Assembly (NCBI RefSeq): GCF_019976975.1
Contig: NZ_AP024630.1
Span: 2,852,001 to 2,916,000, forward strand
DNA length: 64,000 nucleotides
Source of the DNA: Arthrobacter sp. NtRootA1
GTDB taxonomy: Bacteria; Actinomycetota; Actinomycetes; Actinomycetales; Micrococcaceae
Direction: 5' to 3'
How positions within the stretch are numbered: position 1 is the stretch's first letter; each line of letters opens with the position of its first letter. Shown in pieces: positions 1-7,615 of this stretch. The position numbers were made by a program, and so were the translations under genes. The notes below the pieces were generated by a model. It saw nothing but the letters and a program-made list of their open reading frames with translations, ran no database searches and was not told the DNA's origin.

Positions 1-960
1 GGTGGAACGCCCGTTTCTGTCGCTGCACGGTGGCACCGGCTCTCCCGTGCAGGATCAGCTTGGATCACCGCATATCCGGCGATGAAACCCCGGAACGTCC
101 TTTTGTGTTACATCGAGCTAGACTGCGCCCCAGGGACAAAGCCGTCAGTCCAGGCACAGCTGCTCAGGGAACCACGTGTCGTCACGGTCGAGGAGTCAGC
201 CAGGGGAAGGGATCTGCTGCTCACCGTCATGTGTCCAGACCTTGACGAGGTAACGAAATTCGCCTTGGATGACCTGCCGGCGATTCCCGGTGTCCTGAGG
301 CCCAGGACCCATTTCGTCACCAAGCTCCATTCCGAAGGCAACAACTGGCGGTTGGACGCACTCAGCCCTGAGCAGCGCCGGCGATGCGAATCCCTGGCGA
401 GGACCAGCGGAGCCGAGCAGGTAACGCAATTGCCAGGCGATGCCTGGCCCTTGATCCAGGAACTCGCCAAGGACGGACGAGCCACCGCCGCTGATCTCGC
501 CCGGGCTACGGGGCGGAACACGGCCACCGTCCGACGCCAGCTGAGCAAGATCATCGGATCGGGCGCTCTATCGTTCCGATGCGAACTCGCCCAAGGCAGA
601 TCTCGCTGGCCCGTCACGTGCACGTTCCTGGCGCGGATCCCGCCGGCGGATCTCGATCGCACCATCGCGGCCTTGAAGACGCTTCCTGAAATGCGGGTCT
701 GTGTTTCAACCACAGGATCGACCAACATGCTTTTCAGTGTGTGGATGTCGTCCATTGAAGACCTGCACCAAGTGGAGAGGCGCTTCGGAACTCACCTTCC
801 GTGGCTGGAAATCATCGACTCTGCCGTCACGCTCCGGAACCCGAAACGCATGGGATGGATCCTCAACTCCGACGGCTCCTCGACCGGACAGGTCATCGTC
901 CCCGCCGCCCTGCGCCCAACCAGAATTGAGTCCGCCATGGACTCAGGCTTGAAGCGGTAA
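1..960 (+). CDS. Dual-domain Lrp/AsnC-family transcriptional regulator, 5' end outside window
   Basis: The frame is open from base 1, and the residues before the ATG at base 82 read as the end of an AsnC helix-turn-helix (ARRWHRL-like segment, then W-x-TAYP), so the gene is cut by the window edge rather than starting at 82. After the first helix-turn-helix comes an AsnC/RAM effector domain. A second HTH follows at about residues 115-160 counted from that ATG (DLARATGRNTATVRRQL), then a second RAM domain near the C-terminus. Tandem HTH-RAM proteins of about 330 residues are a known actinobacterial Lrp subfamily that senses amino acids or related small molecules. It converges on the next Lrp gene. 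The target and ligand cannot be read from sequence. Confidence 0.85.
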   Translation, partial: GGTPVSVAARWHRLSRAGSAWITAYPAMKPRNVLLCYIELDCAPGTKPSVQAQLLREPRVVTVEESARGRDLLLTVMCPDLDEVTKFALDDLPAIPGVLRPRTHFVTKLHSEGNNWRLDALSPEQRRRCESLARTSGAEQVTQLPGDAWPLIQELAKDGRATAADLARATGRNTATVRRQLSKIIGSGALSFRCELAQGRSRWPVTCTFLARIPPADLDRTIAALKTLPEMRVCVSTTGSTNMLFSVWMSSIEDLHQVERRFGTHLPWLEIIDSAVTLRNPKRMGWILNSDGSSTGQVIVPAALRPTRIESAMDSGLKR

Positions 961-1162
961 CGCTCAAGGCCTACTCTTCCCGCCCACTTCGCACCTACTC
1001 CGCCGTGCTCCGGGGCGCATGAGCAGCCAAACCGTGGTCGCGGAACGTGTGGTCGGGATTCTGCAAGTCTGGGCAGGCGAATCAGTGACAACCAGTCTCA
1101 TGGTTGCTGACAACTTGAAGGCGGCCCGGGCGGAACCGGGTGAGCGGGGCCGGCTTACTCCG

Positions 1163-1627
1163 CTAGTCAATGGAACGGCGGACAACCGGCAGCGCCCTGG
1201 AGGCGATTACTTCCTTCATCACGATGGTGGAGTTGAGACTTTGGACGCCGGGCAGACGGCTTAGCACCTTGTCATAGAGCTTTTGGTAAGCCTCACGGTC
1301 CGCCGCGACGATGCGGATCATGTAATCCGGCTCACCAAACAGTCGTTGGGCCTCAACGATTTCTGGGACGTCGGTGATCGCGGCATCAAACTCATCCAGG
1401 ACGTCGGGACGGGTAAGCGTTGCAAAAGCGACCACTTCGAAGCCGAAACCGGCCGATGCTGCGTCCACGATTGCACGATAGCTCCGAATGGTTCCCCGGG
1501 CCTCGAGATCCCGCACGCGGCGCTGGCAGCTCGACAGGCTTAACTGCACACGCCCCGCCAACTCGGTGAACGATATTCGCCCCTCAATTTGAAGTAACGC
1601 AAGAATCTCCCGATCTATCCGGTCCAT
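1163..1627 (-). CDS. Lrp/AsnC-family transcriptional regulator
   Basis: A 154-residue single-domain Lrp protein. It begins MDRIDREILALLQ, has a winged HTH over about residues 5-55 (ELAGRVQLSLSSCQRRVRDLE) and a RAM/AsnC effector domain from about 65 to 145 ending in the usual LNSTIVMKEV-like strand. Lrp members bind DNA as dimers to octamers and respond to amino acids. It is divergent from the MalY-type lyase at 1739 with a 111-bp spacer holding a perfect inverted repeat, so control of the lyase-RidA-permease cluster and of itself is the natural inference. The ligand is unknown. Confidence 0.93.
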   Translation of the reverse strand: MDRIDREILALLQIEGRISFTELAGRVQLSLSSCQRRVRDLEARGTIRSYRAIVDAASAGFGFEVVAFATLTRPDVLDEFDAAITDVPEIVEAQRLFGEPDYMIRIVAADREAYQKLYDKVLSRLPGVQSLNSTIVMKEVIASRALPVVRRSID

Positions 1628-1669
1628 GCCTCAAAATCTAGCATCTTGAAGGGTTTTGGCCGGAGAACT

Positions 1670-1684
1670 TGCAAACACGTTGCA
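1670..1684. promoter_or_regulatory. Candidate Lrp operator in divergent promoter region
   Basis: A perfect 5-5-5 inverted repeat, TGCAA-N5-TTGCA, lies midway between the lrp-like gene and the divergent malY-like gene. Lrp/AsnC dimers bind short palindromes of this layout. That it is the binding site is inferred from position. Confidence 0.45.
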
Positions 1685-1738
1685 GGACTTTCGGCTTAGT
1701 GTGAACCACATCGCAAAAACACCACTAAGGAACACTTC

Positions 1739-2977
1739 GTGAGTACCATGCCTGACACCGTATTGATCCCCTCCCTGGACGCCGCACCGACTTCGATTTT
1801 CGATGAAGTAGTTGAGCGGCGCACCTCCAACTCGATGAAATGGGCGTATAAGGAAGCCCTTCTTTCTGCTGACGAGGCCGCGGCAGATCCGCTGCCCATG
1901 TGGGTTGCAGACACTGACTTCAAGGCCCCACGGGTCGTGCTGGATGCCTTGCATGAGGCTGTCGAGCACGGAGTGTTCGGCTACCCGGGCGGGGCCACCG
2001 ACAGTTACCTCGACGCCGTCGCGGGCTGGCAGGTCAAGCGCTTCGGTTGGGAGGTCGACAAGAAGTGGATCCTTCAGACTTCGGGCATCATCACGACCCT
2101 CAAGACGGCGGTGCAGGCCTTCTCCGCGCCGGGCGACTCCGTGCTCATCCAGCCTCCGGTCTACGCGCACTTTCACAACGACATGCTCATGAACGGCCGG
2201 CATCTTGCCTACGCACCGCTGACCCGGGCCGGAGACAGGTATGAGTTGGATGCGGCAGTATTTGAGGCCGCGATTCGTCCCGACACCAAGATCTTCATCC
2301 TCAGCAACCCCCACAATCCGACCGGCAACGTGTGGACCGAAGACGAGCTGCGCACGATGGGCGAAATCTGTGCGCGGCATGGCGTGATCGTCATCGCTGA
2401 TGAAATCCACCAGGACCTCATCATGAACCCAGCAAAGCGGCACATCCCCTTCGCGTCCCTCAGCGAGGAGTTCGCGCAGAACAGCATCACCTGCACCGCG
2501 CCGAGCAAGACGTTCAATCTTCCAGGATTGCAGAGCGCCAACGTCTTTGTCCCCAACAAGCGGATGCGGGAAGAACTCGCCCGCCAGTATGACCGCAACG
2601 TCTTCCCCCTGGTCAACGTCCTTGGCATGGTTGCCGCCGAGGCGGCCTACGCCCACGGTGAGGGCTGGGTGGATGACATGGTCAGCTACGTGCGCGGCAA
2701 TCACGAACACTTCGCCGCGTCCATCAACAGCACGCTGCCGCAACTCACTGTTCTGCCGGCCGACTCCCTCTACCTGGCCTGGATGGACTGTCGGGGCCTT
2801 GGCCTGAACGCGGAGGAACTGGACAAGTTCATGCTCACCAAGGCCCGCCTCTGGCTGGACAAGGGGCAGAAATTCGGAGTCGAAGGACAGGGCTACATGC
2901 GGGTCAACCTCGGTTGCCCGCGCAGCACCGTCGACGAAGCCATTAACCGGCTCACCGCAGCCGTCACCAGCAACTGA
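1739..2977 (+). CDS. MalY/PatB-family PLP-dependent aminotransferase/C-S lyase
   Basis: 412 residues of PLP fold type I. The N-terminus has the MalY/PatB pattern (LPMWVADTDFKAP near residues 55-70, then FGYP), and the internal aldimine lysine is in SKTFNLPG, Lys257 from the GTG. MalY/PatB enzymes cleave C-S bonds of cystathionine or cysteine conjugates, giving ammonia, pyruvate and a thiol; some act as aminotransferases. The GTG at 1739 is chosen because AAGGA lies 7-9 bases upstream; an ATG three codons later is possible. RidA follows 13 bp downstream, which fits since beta-lyases release the reactive enamine RidA hydrolyses. The substrate is not determinable. Confidence 0.9.
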   Translation: MSTMPDTVLIPSLDAAPTSIFDEVVERRTSNSMKWAYKEALLSADEAAADPLPMWVADTDFKAPRVVLDALHEAVEHGVFGYPGGATDSYLDAVAGWQVKRFGWEVDKKWILQTSGIITTLKTAVQAFSAPGDSVLIQPPVYAHFHNDMLMNGRHLAYAPLTRAGDRYELDAAVFEAAIRPDTKIFILSNPHNPTGNVWTEDELRTMGEICARHGVIVIADEIHQDLIMNPAKRHIPFASLSEEFAQNSITCTAPSKTFNLPGLQSANVFVPNKRMREELARQYDRNVFPLVNVLGMVAAEAAYAHGEGWVDDMVSYVRGNHEHFAASINSTLPQLTVLPADSLYLAWMDCRGLGLNAEELDKFMLTKARLWLDKGQKFGVEGQGYMRVNLGCPRSTVDEAINRLTAAVTSN

Positions 2978-2990
2978 AAGAAGAGAATCA

Positions 2991-3455
2991 ATGACCATCA
3001 CCGCTGAAGACCGCCTGTCCGAACTCGGCGTCGTCCTCCCCGCCCCTGCGCGGTCGGTAGCCAACTACCAGCCCTACGTCCGGACCGGGAACCTGCTGTT
3101 CACGTCTGGCCAGCTGCCGATGCGCGACGGTGCCTTCACCTCAACAGGCAAGCTCGGAGAGGACCTCGATATCTCCGCGGGTCAGGAAGCCGCCCGCTGG
3201 TGCGCTGCCAACATCCTCGCCCAGGCCAAGGACGCCTTGGGCGACTTGGCGAAGATCAAGCGTCTGGTCAAGATCACGGTCTTTGTCGCCAGCACCCCGG
3301 CCTTCTCCGACCAGCACCAAGTCGCCAACGGGGCTTCTGATTTCCTGGTCGAGGCTCTTGGCGAGGCAGGGAACCACGCCCGGTCCGCCGTCGGCGTTCC
3401 CTCGTTGCCGATGGATGTCCCAGTCGAAATCGAAGCAGTCATCGAAGTTCGCTGA
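2991..3455 (+). CDS. RidA-family (YjgF/YER057c/UK114) protein
   Basis: 154 residues of the longer RidA-like subgroup. The C-terminal NHARSAVGVPSLP segment carries the arginine (Arg131) equivalent to the catalytic one that positions imine/enamine substrates in RidA trimers, and VPVEIEAV ends the chain in the family manner. RidA proteins speed hydrolysis of 2-aminoacrylate and related intermediates from PLP enzymes. It sits 13 bp after the MalY-type lyase behind AAAGAAGAG, so co-transcription and a clean-up role are likely. The long subgroup is less well characterised than short RidA, so deaminase activity is an inference. Confidence 0.9.
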   Translation: MTITAEDRLSELGVVLPAPARSVANYQPYVRTGNLLFTSGQLPMRDGAFTSTGKLGEDLDISAGQEAARWCAANILAQAKDALGDLAKIKRLVKITVFVASTPAFSDQHQVANGASDFLVEALGEAGNHARSAVGVPSLPMDVPVEIEAVIEVR

Positions 3456-3584
3456 TTCACCTGCGGGACCTTCCCGCCCACGCCCCTTCATTAATTACAC
3501 ACTGGCGACCCCACACCACTGACGACCCGAACGAATGCCAGACATCATCTGATCCCCCAAGCCCCTTCAAGGAAGAAGTGCGCT

Positions 3585-5027
3585 ATGAAATCACCCCAAC
3601 GCGTTCAGGCATATGAAAAAGAGAACCTGAAACGGGATCTAAAGAGCAGGCACCTGCAAATGATCGCCATCGGCGGAGCTATCGGAACCGGATTGTTCTA
3701 CGGTTCCGGCTGGGCCATTCAGACCGCCGGACCAGCCATTATCCTCACCTACATTGTCGCTGCAGCTGCCATCTACTTCGTGATGCGCGCACAGGGTGAA
3801 ATGTCCGTGGAGGAACCCGTTTCAGGCGGCTACATCTCCTATTCAAGCCGTTACATCCACCCCTTCATGGGATTCCTCAACGGATGGAACGCCTTCATCT
3901 TCCTCCTCGCCACGAGCGCGGCCGAACTGAACGCGCTGGGCAAATACGTCCAGTACTGGGTCCCTGATATGCCGATCTGGGTCACCGCGGCCGTCGCGGT
4001 GCTGGTTATGTTCGTCATCAACGTCGTCGGCGTGAAGTTCTATGGTGAGGCCGAATTCTGGTTCGCCATCATCAAGGTGGTCGCCATCGTCACGCTAATT
4101 ATCTTCGGTGTCGCCATGATCTTCTTTGGGCTCGGCAACGGAGGCCAGCCACTCGGCCTGGGCAACCTCACGGAGCATGGAGGCTTCTTCCCTAACGGCA
4201 TCAGCGGCTCGATCCTGTCCATCGTGATGGTCGCGTTCGCATTCGGTGGCATCGAAAACCTCGGTCTGGCCGCCGGCGAAGCCAAGGACGTTGAAAAGAC
4301 CATGCCCAAGGCCGTGAACGCCACCTTCTGGCGTCTGATGATCTTCTACGTCGGAGCCATCACCATTCTGGTCACGATCTTCCCGTGGACGTCCCTGACT
4401 GGAAAGGGCAGCCCTTTCGTCGAAGTCTTCACCAGGATCGGCATCCCTGCCGCTGCGACGATTATGAATCTCGTCGTGATGACCGCAGTGCTGTCCGCCG
4501 TCAACTCCAGCATCTTCACCAACAGCAGAACCTTCTACAACCTCTCCCTCCAGGGCAAGGCCCCGGCGTTCCTGGGCAAGGTCAACAACAAGCAAGTCCC
4601 CTCCCGTGCCGTCATCGCCGTCTTCGTCATCATGCTCGCGGGTGTGGGTTTGAACCTGGCTATGCCGGATCAGGTCTTTGAAATCTTCTCCTCCGTGACC
4701 ACCTTCGGACTCATCTGCGCCTGGGGCTCGATCGCGCTCAGCCACCTTCGATTCCGGAAGCTGCGCATCCAGAACGGACAGGCCGACGCCATCAAGTACA
4801 AGTCGCCCTTCTACCCCTATGCCGACTACATCGCGCTCGTATTCGTAGCCGTGATCCTGGTCTGCATCGCCATCCTGCCGGATATGCAAGTCTCCCTGAT
4901 GGTCTCCGCGGTCTGGGTCGTGGTAGTAGCCCTCGCCTACAGGGTCTACCGCAAGCGGCAGTCGCCTGCGCAAGTTGAAACCCGCGCTGAGGATTCCGTA
5001 CCCGTCCCGGACCACATGGGGAGCTGA
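3585..5027 (+). CDS. Amino acid permease (APC superfamily, AAT family)
   Basis: 480 residues with about 12 hydrophobic segments. The first membrane segment carries the AAT hallmark IGGAIGTGLFYGSG after a basic N-terminus (LKRDLKSRHLQ). This family includes AroP, GabP, ProY and CycA, H+-coupled importers in the cytoplasmic membrane. GEMSVEEPVSGGY and the glycine-rich TM6 region (AFAFGGIENLGLAAGE) agree with it. It lies 129 bp after ridA in an amino-acid catabolic setting, presumably supplying the substrate. Which amino acid is carried is not clear; CycA-like D-serine/D-alanine/glycine transport is one option. Confidence 0.92.
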   Translation: MKSPQRVQAYEKENLKRDLKSRHLQMIAIGGAIGTGLFYGSGWAIQTAGPAIILTYIVAAAAIYFVMRAQGEMSVEEPVSGGYISYSSRYIHPFMGFLNGWNAFIFLLATSAAELNALGKYVQYWVPDMPIWVTAAVAVLVMFVINVVGVKFYGEAEFWFAIIKVVAIVTLIIFGVAMIFFGLGNGGQPLGLGNLTEHGGFFPNGISGSILSIVMVAFAFGGIENLGLAAGEAKDVEKTMPKAVNATFWRLMIFYVGAITILVTIFPWTSLTGKGSPFVEVFTRIGIPAAATIMNLVVMTAVLSAVNSSIFTNSRTFYNLSLQGKAPAFLGKVNNKQVPSRAVIAVFVIMLAGVGLNLAMPDQVFEIFSSVTTFGLICAWGSIALSHLRFRKLRIQNGQADAIKYKSPFYPYADYIALVFVAVILVCIAILPDMQVSLMVSAVWVVVVALAYRVYRKRQSPAQVETRAEDSVPVPDHMGS

Positions 5028-5089
5028 ACCCGACCGTGCCCGTCAATTTTTACCCCTCCAACAGAAACCACCGAGAGAAAGAAGTCGCA

Positions 5090-5461
5090 ATGACGTATCA
5101 CGACCACAATGACCGCCAATTCTTCCGGAACCTTCGCAAGGGCGCTCCGGCCGCCGTCGACGCTTTCCAGGCGCTAGACAAGGCGGTCTTCGAAAACCCG
5201 GACAACGTAATCCCGCTCAAGTACACCGAACTCATCGCCGTTGCCGTCGCGTTGACCACTCAGTGTCCCTACTGCATTGAGGCACATTCAAAAGGGGCCC
5301 GCGAGGCCGGGGCCACTGAACAGGAACTTGCCGAGACGATCATGACAGCCACAGCGCTCAGGGCAGGCGGTGGGCTCACCCATGGCTGGCAGGCCCTGAA
5401 GTTCTTCCAAGGTGAAGACGCCGCTTCCAGCCCAAGCGTCCCAGCGGCATCCCTGTCCTGA
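5090..5461 (+). CDS. Carboxymuconolactone decarboxylase/AhpD-like protein
   Basis: About 123 residues from the ATG at 5090, which has the purine-rich GAGAGAAAGAAG upstream; a longer frame opens at 5036 but has no plausible ribosome site. The CPYCIEAH segment is the AhpD-type CxxC...H redox/proton-relay motif of the CMD fold, an all-helical trimer or hexamer. Such small CMD proteins act as peroxidase partners or unassigned oxidoreductases. It closes the permease unit and is followed by a strong hairpin. No alkyl hydroperoxide reductase C lies nearby, so its redox partner is unknown. Confidence 0.85.
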   Translation: MTYHDHNDRQFFRNLRKGAPAAVDAFQALDKAVFENPDNVIPLKYTELIAVAVALTTQCPYCIEAHSKGAREAGATEQELAETIMTATALRAGGGLTHGWQALKFFQGEDAASSPSVPAASLS

Positions 5462-5476
5462 GAAACCTCACGCTAT

Positions 5477-5510
5477 AGCCCGTGTCCCGGAAATATCCGG
5501 GGCACGGGCT
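5477..5510 (+). terminator. Hairpin terminator after AhpD-like gene
   Basis: A 15-bp stem (5477-5491 with 5496-5510, one G-U pair) closes on a 4-base AATA loop just after the AhpD-like stop codon. This probably ends the malY-ridA-permease-ahpD transcript before the aminotransferase gene. Confidence 0.7.
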
Positions 5511-5555
5511 TCAGCCCGTTTACCATCGATAAATCCCAGTAGAGAGAACGCCCGA

Positions 5556-6638
5556 ATGACCGCCTTCCCCCTGATCTCTGCACCGAATCCGTTGCCGCAC
5601 CATAACAGGGCTGCAGTCCTCGAGGATCCCGGATTCGGGAACCACTTCACCGATTACATGGCCACTGCTTCCTGGTCCGTTCAGGACGGTTGGCACGACC
5701 AGAAAGTCGGCCCTCTTGAGGCTTTCAGCCTTCATCCCGCGACGTCAGTTCTGCACTATGCCCAAGAAATTTTTGAAGGGCTGAAGGCTTACCGCCACGC
5801 TGACGGCTCGGTCTGGCTATTCCGACCCGAAGCCAACGCCGCACGTTTCGCACGCTCTGCCGCGCGGCTTTCGTTGCCCGTCCTCGATGAAGGACTGTTC
5901 CTGGACGCGGTCACGGAACTCGTCCGCGCCGACCATGCCTGGGTCCCCCAGCACGGGAAGGAGCACAGCCTCTATATCCGGCCGTTCATGTTTGCGTCAG
6001 AACCTTTCCTCGGGGTCCGCGCCGCCGCCAAAGCGAAGTTCTGCGTCATCGCCTCCCCCGCCGGCCCCTACTTCCCTGACGGACCCACGGGTATCTCCTT
6101 GTGGGCCAGCCGAACCCAGACACGCGCAGCCGAAGGCGGAACTGGAGCCGCGAAATGCGGCGGCAACTACGCCACCGGACTGGCCGCCCAAGCCGAAGCC
6201 CGCGCCCACGGATGCGACCAGGTCCTCTACCTCGACGCCGTCGAGCACGAGTGGCTCGAAGAGTCCGGAACGATGAACCTGTTCCTGATCACAGCCGGCC
6301 GTGAACTCATTACCCCCGGCCTCGGGACCATTCTGGAGGGCGTAACCAGGGACAGCATCCTCGCTCTTGCCGAAGAACACGGACTGACTCCGGTGGAACG
6401 CCGCATCGGACTGCGTGAAGTGCTGACGCGCTGCCCAGAAGGCAGCATCACTGAGATCTTCGCCAGCGGCACCGCGGCAGCCATCACCCCGATCGTATCG
6501 ATCCAGGGCGAAGACCTGGACGTCACCGTAGGGTCCGGTGCACCGGGCCCGAACACTCTGGCCATTCGTGAACATCTCCTCGGACTCCAGTACGGCCACC
6601 GGCCCGATTCGCGGGGCTGGCTCCGGCGCGTGCTCTGA
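5556..6638 (+). CDS. ilvE: Branched-chain amino acid aminotransferase (class IV PLP)
   Basis: 360 residues from the ATG at 5556, preceded by AGAGAGAA; the frame extends upstream through the terminator and is not believed to be translated there. Fold type IV BCAT signatures are present: FEGLKAYRHADGSVWLFRP near residues 75-95, and GTGAAKCGGNYA with the PLP lysine at Lys200. These are followed by QVLYLDAVEHEWLEESGTMN. It interconverts leucine, isoleucine or valine with their 2-oxo acids using 2-oxoglutarate. Its place beside a RidA/permease cluster suggests a catabolic or paralogous copy, so the symbol is for the family. Confidence 0.9.
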   Translation: MTAFPLISAPNPLPHHNRAAVLEDPGFGNHFTDYMATASWSVQDGWHDQKVGPLEAFSLHPATSVLHYAQEIFEGLKAYRHADGSVWLFRPEANAARFARSAARLSLPVLDEGLFLDAVTELVRADHAWVPQHGKEHSLYIRPFMFASEPFLGVRAAAKAKFCVIASPAGPYFPDGPTGISLWASRTQTRAAEGGTGAAKCGGNYATGLAAQAEARAHGCDQVLYLDAVEHEWLEESGTMNLFLITAGRELITPGLGTILEGVTRDSILALAEEHGLTPVERRIGLREVLTRCPEGSITEIFASGTAAAITPIVSIQGEDLDVTVGSGAPGPNTLAIREHLLGLQYGHRPDSRGWLRRVL

Positions 6639-6688
6639 CGTCATTACAGGGCGCTGAACTCGTCGAAGTCAGCAGGCCGACGCTAGCT

Positions 6689-6725
6689 GGAATGCCTCCC
6701 GGCACCCACTGCCAGGAGGCATTCC
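6689..6725 (+). terminator. Hairpin terminator after aminotransferase gene
   Basis: A perfect 11-bp stem, GGAATGCCTCC with GGAGGCATTCC, has a 15-base loop and lies 50 bp after the aminotransferase stop. A second GC-rich stem follows at about 6732-6755. There is no clear U tract, which is common in actinobacterial terminators. Confidence 0.6.
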
Positions 6726-6790
6726 TCGGGTGAGGCCCGTCTTCACGGGGCCTTCGTTCCCCGCCGCCTGGCAAGCGGAGGATTTGACCA

Positions 6791-6805
6791 AATACCACAT
6801 GTATT
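6791..6805. promoter_or_regulatory. Candidate GntR/FCD autoregulatory operator
   Basis: A perfect inverted repeat, AATAC-N5-GTATT, lies 30 bp before the gntR-type start codon. FadR-subfamily regulators commonly bind short AT-rich palindromes in their own promoters; the assignment is by position. Confidence 0.4.
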
Positions 6806-6835
6806 CTTGTTGCACGACACCGATGAAGGAGCGAC

Positions 6836-7516
6836 ATGGAGGCGACTAGCGCGGCGGAACGCGCCTACCAGGCGATCCGCGACAGAATTCTCGAGGGGGT
6901 CCACCAACCCGGCGACATGCTGGGAGAGGCATCCGTCGCCATGACCCTAGGGGTGAGCCGCACGCCGGTGCGGATTGCCCTCGCCCGCCTCAAGGACGAG
7001 GGGTGGGTCGCGATCTACCCAAAGCGCGGGGCACTCGTACAGGGGCTCTCGGGCAGGCAAACCGCCGAGCACGCCGACGCGCGCCTAGTCCTAGAGGCCA
7101 CGGCAGTCGGGCGGGTTGACCCGCAGCGGCGCGAGGAGTTCGCCGATCAGCTGGACGCATCCATCGCCGAGCAGCTGACCGCATTCCAGTCCCGCGACGT
7201 ACGCCGCTTCATCGACCTCACCCTGGCGTTTCACCGCGGATTCGTGGAAGCCGGTGGGAGCGAGGTGTTCCTGGAACTCTATGACCGTCTCGCAGACCGG
7301 CACCGCTATCTGTTGTTCTCCGTCGGCGACAGGCTGCTCATGCGGTGCGAAGAGATAATCAAGGAGCACCGCACCCTCACGGCTCAGCTGCGAAGCGGCG
7401 ACGTTGAAGCATTCGCCACCACACTCAGAGGCCACATCGCCGAAACGGCGGAGACGGCAGGGCCCACGCTTGCCCTCGGCGGCCTCCTCGCAGCCACACC
7501 AGACACACGCGACTAA
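6836..7516 (+). CDS. GntR-family transcriptional regulator, FCD (FadR) subfamily
   Basis: 226 residues. The N-terminal winged HTH at about residues 5-70 has the GntR pattern (YQAIRDRILEGVHQPGDML, then VSRTPVRIALARL). It is followed by an all-helical FCD domain (about 80-215) with acidic and histidine residues (ARLVLEATAV, H in LTLAFHRGFVEAGG) that usually bind a metal and a carboxylate effector. It lies directly upstream of an MFS/thioredoxin pair with palindromes in both spacers, so it probably represses that pair until an effector arrives. The effector is unknown. Confidence 0.93.
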   Translation: MEATSAAERAYQAIRDRILEGVHQPGDMLGEASVAMTLGVSRTPVRIALARLKDEGWVAIYPKRGALVQGLSGRQTAEHADARLVLEATAVGRVDPQRREEFADQLDASIAEQLTAFQSRDVRRFIDLTLAFHRGFVEAGGSEVFLELYDRLADRHRYLLFSVGDRLLMRCEEIIKEHRTLTAQLRSGDVEAFATTLRGHIAETAETAGPTLALGGLLAATPDTRD

Positions 7517-7553
7517 CTGCAGGACTCCTGACCACGTAGCTTTATTTACGGTC

Positions 7554-7580
7554 ATCTAGGATCCTAGTTGGACTCTAGAT
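7554..7580. promoter_or_regulatory. Candidate operator and promoter of the MFS-thioredoxin unit
   Basis: Two overlapping symmetries: the perfect 12-bp palindrome CTAGGATCCTAG (7556-7567) and a wider inverted repeat ATCTAG-N15-CTAGAT (7554-7559 with 7575-7580). A possible -10 box, TATGCT, follows at 7582-7587, so a bound repressor would cover the -35 region. The upstream GntR/FCD protein is the obvious candidate; this is inferred. Confidence 0.4.
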
Positions 7581-7615
7581 GTATGCTAGTGGAGGCAGCG
7601 CGCGGGCTGATCCCC

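Noticed and set aside
1089..1106. CAACCA-N6-TGGTTG stem between the two convergent Lrp genes
   Set aside because: Only 6 bp and no T tract; too weak to call a terminator.
1631..3064. Long minus-strand frame (477 codons) over the MalY/RidA region
   Set aside because: Antisense shadow of a clearly recognisable PLP enzyme; no family features and no ribosome site.
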